Below are positions 57,697 through 64,000 of a DNA stretch of 64,000 nt, piece by piece. Made by a program: the position numbers and the translations under genes. Positions within the stretch are counted from its first letter, which is position 1. Each line of letters starts with the position of its first letter. The stretch spans positions 1 to 64,000 of the forward strand of contig JAUIFH010000011.1 in NCBI GenBank assembly GCA_030429495.1, written 5' to 3'. The DNA comes from Alphaproteobacteria bacterium (GTDB lineage Bacteria; Pseudomonadota; Alphaproteobacteria; Rhodobacterales; Rhodobacteraceae). The notes below the pieces were generated by a model. It did not search any database. It was given only the letters and a program-made list of their open reading frames with translations, and was not told where the DNA came from.

Positions 57697-58044
57697 GTGC
57701 GTCTTATCCTTTGGGCCTTCGCTCTGGTCGTCATCGTTGCCAGTGCGGCCTATGCCACGCGCCCTGGAGTGGCGGATTTCGACGCGCTCCTGCGCACCGC
57801 GATCGAACAGCGCATCGCCACGACCGACGTCACCACGGATGGCGACGCACTGTCGACGATCGCGCTTGTCGGCTGCAAGCTGCGTCCCTCCGACTGCTTC
57901 AACCTCGTCCGCAAGAGCCTGGACGTCTCGGCCGAAGACCGGACCTTGTTCACCCGGTTCACGGTCGTCGCGGGAGAACGCCGCGCAACCTGCACCGGTG
58001 CCTTCACGAAGATCTGGTGCGAAAAGGGCGTGCTGGAGGACTGA
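57697..58044 (+). CDS. Small exported protein, unknown function
   Basis: The 115-residue product has an N-terminal signal or anchor (ILWAFALVVIVASAAYA) and a short mature part with four cysteines. It resembles DUF4359-like small proteins, without certainty. A GTG start follows GGGAGG. It is 65 bases after cpdB. Confidence 0.6.
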   Translation: MRLILWAFALVVIVASAAYATRPGVADFDALLRTAIEQRIATTDVTTDGDALSTIALVGCKLRPSDCFNLVRKSLDVSAEDRTLFTRFTVVAGERRATCTGAFTKIWCEKGVLED

Positions 58045-58054
58045 CGGCCCGGTT

Positions 58055-58540
58055 CTAGCCCGTTCGCGTCGCCCATACCTCCTGCGCCGCCGTCTCCACC
58101 GCGCAGGGGCGGACCACGCGCAACCGCGCCAACGCCGATGCGGGTTCCTCACCCACATCGACCATCAGACGAAGCACGGCCATGCCCGACCGCCCGCAAC
58201 CGCCAAGGCAATGCGCCAGAACTCCGCGGCCCGCAGCAAGGCGTTCGCGCGCAACTGTCGAGGCCCCCGCCCAACCTTCGCGCAACGCCGGGCTGTCCGC
58301 GCCAAAATCCGCGACCGGCAGGTGCAGCCAGCCGACCCCTTGCGCCGCGAGGTTGGCTGAAAGGCCAAGCGCTCCGTGCGCCGCCAGTTCAGGCCCCGTC
58401 GCCATTGTCAGGACAAGTGCCGGTCGCCACGCCAGAACCTGCGCCAGATCGCGCGAGTAGTCCCCGCTCCGACCCGGCATCGGGCAAAGCGCCAGCCGCC
58501 CGCCGCCAGCCTCCAGCTCCGCGATGATGAAATCGGTCAT
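58055..58540 (-). CDS. Dual-specificity-type protein phosphatase
   Basis: The 161-residue protein has the HCxxGxGRS catalytic loop (AHCLGGCGRSGM) of cysteine phosphatases, with general acid VADFGADSP upstream. The ATG at 58540 is the standard start. Substrate is unknown; it is convergent with the small exported protein. Confidence 0.85.
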   Translation of the reverse strand: MTDFIIAELEAGGGRLALCPMPGRSGDYSRDLAQVLAWRPALVLTMATGPELAAHGALGLSANLAAQGVGWLHLPVADFGADSPALREGWAGASTVARERLAAGRGVLAHCLGGCGRSGMAVLRLMVDVGEEPASALARLRVVRPCAVETAAQEVWATRTG

Positions 58541-58642
58541 TGCCCTCCCCGGCGGCAGCGACAGCGCCCGGCATTCACGGAGCATAGGCCCGCGAAACCG
58601 ACCGGGCCAGCCCCGCCGTCAATCACCCGCGCGAGAAAAGAC

Positions 58643-58670
58643 TCGACATAACTAGGATAGTGGTTATTTT
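58643..58670 (+). promoter_or_regulatory. Promoter and overlapping operator of the arsR gene
   Basis: TCGACA (58643-58648) and TATTTT (58665-58670) are 16 bases apart, placing the transcript start at or near the ATG of 58677. ATAACTAGGATAGTGGTTAT (58648-58667) is an imperfect dyad of the ArsR type between them, so repressor binding would block the promoter. Confidence 0.55.
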
Positions 58671-58676
58671 GACCTC

Positions 58677-58994
58677 ATGACCATAGTCAGCCCCAACGCC
58701 CGCGCCCTTGCCGCTCTCGGCCACGATGCCCGCCTGTCGATCTTCCGCCTTCTCGTCCGGGCGGGCGAGGACGGGCTTCGGGTGGGCGATATCGGCGACC
58801 ATCTGGGCCTGCCGCCATCGACGCTGGCGCACCATCTCTCGACCCTCGTCGCCTCCGGCCTCGTCCTGCAAGACCGGCACGGGCGCGAGGTCTTCAACAA
58901 GGTCGACTATCCAGCGATGCGCCAGGTGCTGTCGTTCCTGACCTCTGAATGCTGCGCCGGCGTGGTGGTCCGCCGCGAAACCGACGCCGCCTGA
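58677..58994 (+). CDS. ArsR family transcriptional regulator
   Basis: The 105-residue protein has the winged helix of ArsR proteins (VGDIGDHLGLPPSTLAHHLSTL) and a C-terminal CC pair (LTSECCAGV) that could bind metal or thiol ligand. There is no ribosome site, in line with a leaderless message. It controls the permease that follows. Confidence 0.9.
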   Translation: MTIVSPNARALAALGHDARLSIFRLLVRAGEDGLRVGDIGDHLGLPPSTLAHHLSTLVASGLVLQDRHGREVFNKVDYPAMRQVLSFLTSECCAGVVVRRETDAA

Positions 58995-59024
58995 CCACCC
59001 GGTCCGATCCAAGGAGAAAGCGCC

Positions 59025-60074
59025 ATGGCCGACACGACCCTCTCGCCCCACGGTTCGCGCCCAACCTTTGGCCCGCTCTGGCGTGACCACCGTGTCTGGC
59101 TGACCTCGGCACTGATCCTCGCGCTTCTCGCAGTCTTCGACCTGGCACAGGCCGCGGCCAGCGCCCGCTTCGCAGCGGACTCGCTTCTGCACACGGCGCC
59201 TTATCTCGTGCTTTCGATTGCCATTGCCGCCTGGGCCGGCGCAACGGGCGCCGACAACCTGATCGCGCGCGCCTTCACTGGCGCGCCGCTCCTGATGATC
59301 GTGCTCGGCGCGCTGGCGGGCGGCCTGTCGCCGTTCTGCTCCTGCGGTGTCATCCCGCTGATCGCCGCGCTTCTGGCGATGGGTGTCCCGCTTTCGGCAG
59401 TGATGGCGTTCTGGCTGGCCTCGCCGATCATGGACCCTTCGATGTTCTTCCTGACCGCCGGCGTCCTCGGCCTTCCCTTCGCGATCGCCAAGACCGCCGC
59501 CGCCATCGGTCTCGGTCTTTTCGGCGGCATCGCCGTGCACCTCCTGTCGCGCGGCGGCGCGCTGGCCGATCCCCTCAGGGACGGCGTCGGCAATGGCGGC
59601 TGCGGCGGCGCGCGGGTCCGTGCGCCGAAGCCCGTCGTTTGGCGCTTCTGGTCCGAGCCGGAGCGCCGCGCCCGTTTCCTGAGCGATGCCCGCAAGACGA
59701 CGCTCTTCCTCGCGAAATGGTTGCTCCTGGCCTTCCTGCTCGAAAGCCTGATGCTGGCCTGGATTCCGGCCGAAACCGTGACGACCGCACTTGGCGGCGA
59801 CGGCATCGTGCCCATCGTCACCGCGACGCTTGTGGGCGTACCGGCCTATCTGAACGGATACGCGGCCCTTCCCCTTGTCGGCGGGCTGATCGAACAGGGC
59901 ATGGCGCCGGGCGCCGGGATGGCGTTCCTCGTCGCGGGCGGCGTGACCTCAATCCCCGCCGCGATGGCCGTCTGGGCGCTGGCCCGTCCACACGTCTTCG
60001 CGCTCTACATCGCGCTCTCGCTCTCCGGGGCGTTCCTTTCCGGGCTGGCGTTCCAGCTCTGGCAGATCGCCTGA
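59025..60074 (+). CDS. Permease of the PF03773 (ArsP-like) family
   Basis: The 349-residue protein has about ten membrane segments in two halves. SPFCSCGVIPL is the family's metal- or thiol-binding motif. A short cytoplasmic Gly/Cys segment (GNGGCGG) joins the halves. Relatives export organoarsenicals or metals, but the substrate cannot be told. AAGGAG precedes its ATG. Confidence 0.88.
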   Translation: MADTTLSPHGSRPTFGPLWRDHRVWLTSALILALLAVFDLAQAAASARFAADSLLHTAPYLVLSIAIAAWAGATGADNLIARAFTGAPLLMIVLGALAGGLSPFCSCGVIPLIAALLAMGVPLSAVMAFWLASPIMDPSMFFLTAGVLGLPFAIAKTAAAIGLGLFGGIAVHLLSRGGALADPLRDGVGNGGCGGARVRAPKPVVWRFWSEPERRARFLSDARKTTLFLAKWLLLAFLLESLMLAWIPAETVTTALGGDGIVPIVTATLVGVPAYLNGYAALPLVGGLIEQGMAPGAGMAFLVAGGVTSIPAAMAVWALARPHVFALYIALSLSGAFLSGLAFQLWQIA

Positions 60075-60130
60075 TCGCACTGGCCCCGCCCGACTTGCGA
60101 ATCCGCACCGGGCGGCCTATATCGACCGAT

Positions 60131-60224
60131 GAGAGGTTGGCGCGGGCGAGCGCCTCGCCAACCCGGTCAGGTCCGGAAGGAAGCAGCCGTAACGAGCCCC
60201 GCTTGGGTCGTTGTCCAGCCTCTC
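60131..60224 (+). ncRNA. ffs: Bacterial small SRP RNA (4.5S)
   Basis: The sequence pairs GAGAGGTTGG (60131-60140) with CCAGCCTCTC (60215-60224) and holds the core GGTCAGGTCCGGAAGGAAGC, which binds Ffh. Size is about 94 bases, normal for the 4.5S form. rsgA follows about 160 bases on. It acts in membrane protein targeting. Confidence 0.95.
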
Positions 60225-60383
60225 ACCCTCGTAACCCCGCGCAGGAGATGGACATGTCAGAGCTTGTTTTCCTCCGGGCCGGGGCTGTCTGAGACCGAAA
60301 GACCTGTCCCGCCCGTCCCGACATCACCCGCCCGCAGCCGACGCTGCCGGGCACCGGTATCGGACTGACCTGAGGACAGATCA

Positions 60384-61424
60384 TTGACTTCCAATTCCCA
60401 AACTCTCCGCGACCTTGGATGGTCGTCGGACTTCCTGCGCCAGCTTTCGCCTGATGAGCTGGACAGCCTCACCCCCGCCCGCGTCACGGGCGTTCACCGC
60501 ACCCGACTTGCGGTCCTGACGGCGGACGGCCCCGCAGAGCTCACCCTGCCGCCCAACCTTTCCGCCGGCGACATAGCCGTCGGCGACTGGGTGCTGGCCG
60601 ACCCGGCCACCCTGCGGGCCGAACGGCTTCTCGATCGCCGTTCCCGCATCTTCCGCCGGGCGGCGGGGGACGCGGCGCGCGAACAGCTCATCGTCGCCAA
60701 TGTCGACGCGGTCTTCATCACCACCTCCTGTTCGGACGAATTCAACGAGGCGCGGCTGGAACGCTACCTTGCGCTCTGCCATGCTGGCGGCGTGCCGCCC
60801 GTCTTCGTCCTGACAAAGGTCGACACGACCCCGGACCCCGACAGTTACATCGACCGCCTTCGTGCCATCGGCCCGAAAGTTCCCGCCATCGCGATCAACG
60901 CCAAATCGCCCGAAGCGGCGGCGGCGCTGAAACCCTGGTGCGGGCCTGGCCAGACGGTCGCCTTCCTCGGCATGTCCGGGGTCGGCAAATCGACCCTCGC
61001 CTCGGCGCTGACCGGTCTCGACCTTGAAACCGGCGTGCTCAGCGCCGACGACATGCGCGGCCGCCACACGACGACCGCGCGCGAGATGCATGGCATTCCC
61101 GGCGGCGGCTGGCTTATCGACACGCCGGGGATGCGCGAGCTGCGCCTCACCGACATGGCCGAGGGCATCGACGAGGCCTTTGCCGAGATCGCGGAGCTTG
61201 CCGGCAACTGCCGCTTCCGCGACTGCGCCCACGATACCGAACCCGGCTGCGCGGTGCAGGCCGCCGTCACCGCAGGCGCCATCGACGCCGCCCGTGTCGA
61301 ACGCTGGAAGAAACTCCGCAGCGAAGACGCCGAACACTCCGCCCTCGCGCTCGACCGCAAGCGGAAAGGCAAGGCGCTCTCGAAGCTCGTGAAGCAGGTT
61401 AAAAAGTCAAAACGGCCCGGCTAA
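60384..61424 (+). CDS. rsgA: Ribosome small-subunit-dependent GTPase RsgA (TTG start)
   Basis: The 346-residue GTPase helps 30S maturation. An OB domain at the N-terminus is followed by the circularly permuted GTPase domain: LTKVD (G4), GMSGVGKSTL (G1), DTPGMRE (G3), then the zinc motif CRFRDCAHDTEPGC. It starts at a TTG with GAGGA 7 bases upstream (60372-60376); no ATG is near. Confidence 0.93.
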   Translation: MTSNSQTLRDLGWSSDFLRQLSPDELDSLTPARVTGVHRTRLAVLTADGPAELTLPPNLSAGDIAVGDWVLADPATLRAERLLDRRSRIFRRAAGDAAREQLIVANVDAVFITTSCSDEFNEARLERYLALCHAGGVPPVFVLTKVDTTPDPDSYIDRLRAIGPKVPAIAINAKSPEAAAALKPWCGPGQTVAFLGMSGVGKSTLASALTGLDLETGVLSADDMRGRHTTTAREMHGIPGGGWLIDTPGMRELRLTDMAEGIDEAFAEIAELAGNCRFRDCAHDTEPGCAVQAAVTAGAIDAARVERWKKLRSEDAEHSALALDRKRKGKALSKLVKQVKKSKRPG

Positions 61425-61431
61425 GCTGCGC

Positions 61432-61473
61432 GGTGGCCGAAAAGCAATCGATAATTGAGTCTTTTCGGCCACC
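61432..61473. repeat. Perfect 13-bp inverted repeat after rsgA
   Basis: GGTGGCCGAAAAG (61432-61444) pairs exactly with CTTTTCGGCCACC (61461-61473), with an AT-rich 16-base loop that itself can pair (CAAT/ATTG). It starts 8 bases after the rsgA stop. Its T-run lies inside the stem rather than after it. Terminator, RNA-processing site or protein-binding site are all possible. Confidence 0.6.
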
Positions 61474-61587
61474 TTCGCGGGCCGCGTCGGCGTGATGGCG
61501 CTCATTTTTCTTCCACGGTTGCACCACGCGCTTTAGCCTGACCCCCGGGAAATCGCCCGCCAAGCGGCGATACCGGAGGCAGGCCGA

Positions 61588-62574
61588 ATGGCAACGATCG
61601 TCGTCACGACGGACGGTACAACCGTCGTCGTGGGCAATAACGACACTGTGGTCATCAACATCCCCGGCGGGGGGCCGGTGAACATTGTCGCCGACCCCAA
61701 TATGAAGGTGAAGAAACTCGCCGTTCAGTTCGGCAACGACAACGAGTCCGACACGGTCAAGATCGACCTGCACACCTTTTCCGAGAACAAGCTCCATATC
61801 GACGTCTGGGACTACGACCCCTCGGACAACGTGCAGTTGGTCGGCGGGTTCAACAAGCATGTCGATCCCCAGCATGACGACCTATTCGACTTCAACTACA
61901 TCGGGTCGACCGGAAACACCTATACCGGGGAAGTACGCGCCCGCGACCGGGGCGAGAACGACTTCAACACGACACCCCGTCCGATCGCGATCTGTTTCGC
62001 CGAGGGCAGCGTGATCGACACCGATCTTGGCCCGCGCCCGATCGAGACCCTTCGCGAAGGCGATCTGGTGGTGACGCAGAACAATGGCCTCCAACCTGTG
62101 CGCTGGATCGGCCGGCGCGCGCTTGACAGCATCGACCTCGCGCGCCATCCGCAGCTTCTGCCCATCAGGATCACGGCCGGCGCGCTTGGCGGCGGGTTAC
62201 CCTGGACCGACCGCACCGTCTCGCCGCAGCACCGGATTCAGATCGCGGACTGGCGGGCCGAGGTCCTGTTCGGCACCGATGGCATTCTCGTTGCCGCCAA
62301 GCATCTGGTCGACGGACGGTCCATCGAGGTTGTCGATGACACCGCCGCGGTCGTCTATTATCACCTGCTTTTCGACCGGCACGAGATCGTTCGGGCTAAC
62401 GGTGTCTGGAGCGAGAGCCTTTACCTTGGCGAAATGGCCATGGAGGCCCTGACAGACGAGGCGCGCGCCGAGATCGATCTGCTCTTCCCCGACGCACCCG
62501 CCTCTCGCCGTGGGGGTCACACCGCGTCGATGGTGATCAAGGCCTCAGAGGCCGCAGCGTTGAGGGCCGCCTGA
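61588..62574 (+). CDS. Stand-alone Hint-domain protein
   Basis: The 328-residue protein has an acidic beta-rich N-terminal domain (residues 1-130) and then a Hint (Hedgehog/intein) domain that begins with a cysteine (ICFAEGSVIDTD) and includes VRWIGRR and the TVSPQHRI histidine. Such modules can cut or ligate proteins at the Cys. No signal peptide is seen. Many Rhodobacteraceae have such proteins, but function is unproven. Confidence 0.85.
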   Translation: MATIVVTTDGTTVVVGNNDTVVINIPGGGPVNIVADPNMKVKKLAVQFGNDNESDTVKIDLHTFSENKLHIDVWDYDPSDNVQLVGGFNKHVDPQHDDLFDFNYIGSTGNTYTGEVRARDRGENDFNTTPRPIAICFAEGSVIDTDLGPRPIETLREGDLVVTQNNGLQPVRWIGRRALDSIDLARHPQLLPIRITAGALGGGLPWTDRTVSPQHRIQIADWRAEVLFGTDGILVAAKHLVDGRSIEVVDDTAAVVYYHLLFDRHEIVRANGVWSESLYLGEMAMEALTDEARAEIDLLFPDAPASRRGGHTASMVIKASEAAALRAA

Positions 62575-62682
62575 CCGGCGCGGCGAACTTTCCACGACAA
62601 CAGACCTTCGGAACCCCCCGGACGGTTTACGCCGCGCCCGGCGCAACCTAGGTTATGGCTGGCACGATTCCCACGAGGCGCC

Positions 62683-64000
62683 ATGACCGAGACCAACGGG
62701 ACCAAGTATCAGGTCCTCGCCCGCAAGTACCGCCCCGAGACCTTCGCCGACCTCGTCGGGCAGGATGCGATGGTGCGCACCCTGAAGAACGCGTTCGAAG
62801 CCGACCGGATCGCGCAGGCCTTCATCATGACCGGCATCCGGGGGACCGGAAAGACCACCACCGCGCGGATCATCGCCAAGGGGATGAACTGCGTCGGGCC
62901 CGACGGCCAGGGCGGCCCCACGACCGACCCCTGCGGCAAGTGCGAACACTGCGTGGCGATCATGGAAGGCCGCCATGTCGATGTGATGGAGATGGACGCG
63001 GCGTCCCGGACCGGCGTGAACGACATCCGCGAGATCATCGAAAGCGTGCACTACCGGGCGGCCAGCGCGCGCTACAAGATCTACATCATCGACGAGGTTC
63101 ACATGCTGTCGACAAGCGCGTTCAACGCGCTTCTGAAGACGCTTGAGGAACCGCCCGCCCATGTGAAGTTCATCTTCGCCACGACCGAGATCCGCAAGGT
63201 TCCGGTCACGGTCCTGTCCCGCTGCCAGCGCTTCGATCTGCGCCGGATCGAGCCCGAAGTGATGATCGCGCTTCTGAAAAAGATCGCCGGCGCCGAGAAG
63301 GCCGAGATCACCGACGACGCGCTCGCCCTAATTACCCGGGCAGCCGAAGGCTCCGCCCGCGATGCCACATCGCTCCTCGATCAGGCGATCAGCCACGGCG
63401 CGGGGGAAACCACGGCGGAGCAGGTCCGCGCGATGCTGGGCCTTGCCGACCGGGGCCGGGTCCTCGACCTCTTCGACCTGATCCTGAAGGGCGATGCAGC
63501 GGGTGCCCTGAACGAGCTTGGTGCGCAGTATTCCGACGGCGCGGATCCGTTGGTGGTGCTGCGCGATCTGGCCGAGATCACACATTGGGTCAGCGTCATA
63601 AAGATCACGCCCGAGGCCGCCGAAGACCCGACCATCGCGCCGGACGAACGGTTGCGCGGGCTTGCCATGGCCGGGGCGCTGCCGATGCGGGTTCTCACCC
63701 GAATGTGGCAGATGCTCCTGAAATCGCTGGAGGAAGTGGCCGCCGCCCCGAACGCGATGATGGCGGCCGAGATGGCGGTGATCCGGCTGACCCATGTCGC
63801 CGACCTGCCCGATCCGGAACAGCTTCTCCGCCGCCTGTCCGACGGCCCCGGCCCCAGCGCGCCCGCACCGCAGGGGCGCGGCCCCGCACCGGCAGGCAGC
63901 GCCCCGCATGCGGCACCGCGCGCGCAGGCGTCGTCCGCACCGGCAGGTAACGGCACGGCGACCGCCCGCGCGCTTGCCCCGGAGGTCGCGCTTGCCCGCT
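62683..64000 (+). CDS. dnaX: DNA polymerase III subunits tau/gamma, N-terminal part
   Basis: The reading frame runs off the window after 439 codons. The AAA+ domain has Walker A TGIRGTGKTTTAR, a zinc-binding set CGKCEHC, Walker B-type IYIIDEVHML and sensor FIFATTEIRKVP. A Pro/Ala-rich stretch begins near residue 390. It loads the sliding clamp. GAGG precedes the ATG. Confidence 0.97.
   Translation, partial: MTETNGTKYQVLARKYRPETFADLVGQDAMVRTLKNAFEADRIAQAFIMTGIRGTGKTTTARIIAKGMNCVGPDGQGGPTTDPCGKCEHCVAIMEGRHVDVMEMDAASRTGVNDIREIIESVHYRAASARYKIYIIDEVHMLSTSAFNALLKTLEEPPAHVKFIFATTEIRKVPVTVLSRCQRFDLRRIEPEVMIALLKKIAGAEKAEITDDALALITRAAEGSARDATSLLDQAISHGAGETTAEQVRAMLGLADRGRVLDLFDLILKGDAAGALNELGAQYSDGADPLVVLRDLAEITHWVSVIKITPEAAEDPTIAPDERLRGLAMAGALPMRVLTRMWQMLLKSLEEVAAAPNAMMAAEMAVIRLTHVADLPDPEQLLRRLSDGPGPSAPAPQGRGPAPAGSAPHAAPRAQASSAPAGNGTATARALAPEVALAR

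Noticed and set aside
60248-60292. Short peptide frame with AGGAG upstream between ffs and rsgA
   Set aside because: Only 12-14 codons, no regulatory structure around it and no conserved residues to judge.

Overview
The window is high-GC, densely coded DNA from an alphaproteobacterium, most likely a member of the Rhodobacteraceae (Rhodobacterales). Pointers are a complete cbb3 oxidase system (ccoNOQP plus ccoGHIS) next to an fnrL-type regulator and hemN, three identical TTGATCTGGGTCAA FnrL boxes, a FYDLN-acid (TIGR02300) protein, a membrane-anchored cycM-like cytochrome c, a Hint-domain protein, and a small SRP RNA a short distance upstream of dnaX. No insertion sequence, prophage, CRISPR array or rRNA was found. 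Both ends cut genes: odhB on the left and dnaX on the right.

Layout. 0-6.3 kb is core metabolism and housekeeping: the 3' end of odhB, a small membrane protein, a MAPEG protein, lpdA, a DUF4405 membrane protein, a methyltransferase, a GntR regulator, a YgjP-type metallopeptidase, the FYDLN protein and tRNA-Ala(GGC). 6.4-16.1 kb is an accessory nitrogen-compound cluster. A tightly packed minus-strand operon encodes a branched-chain-type ABC transporter (with a fused LivM-LivG protein), an N-formylglutamate amidohydrolase-like enzyme, a cysteine hydrolase and a class III aminotransferase. It is divergent from an RpiR regulator and a glutamine-synthetase-like ligase. 16.1-22.6 kb is a ydcSTUV-patD-type polyamine/4-aminobutyraldehyde operon with a LysR regulator. 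Together these two blocks look like a catabolic island beside the tRNA gene.

23-30.3 kb returns to housekeeping: chorismate mutase, hemF, two tandem paralogous lipoproteins, an SDR protein lacking the usual catalytic lysine, an RsmC-like methyltransferase, clpS (TTG start), a HAD phosphatase and a DacC-type D,D-carboxypeptidase with a SPOR domain. 30.3-45.3 kb is a microaerobic respiration block: ccoGHIS, an arylsulfotransferase-like protein, a DUF2270 protein, ccoNOQP, a two-domain universal stress protein, an MttB-superfamily methyltransferase, fnrL and hemN, with FnrL boxes ahead of ccoG, ccoN/usp and hemN. HemF (oxygen-dependent) and HemN (oxygen-independent) give alternative routes for the same haem step.

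45.4-52.3 kb is a yejABEF-type peptide ABC transporter translationally coupled to a glycosyltransferase. 52.4-64 kb carries cycM, pheA, an SRPBCC protein, nudC, a Tat-exported CpdB-type phosphoesterase, a small exported protein, a protein phosphatase, an ArsR regulator with a permease (apparently leaderless arsR), the SRP RNA, rsgA (TTG start), a stand-alone Hint-domain protein and dnaX. The features most worth following up are the amine/amide catabolic cluster with its direct-repeat operator candidate, the likely leaderless hemN and arsR transcripts, the MttB-family gene sitting inside the FnrL neighbourhood, and the lysine-less SDR.
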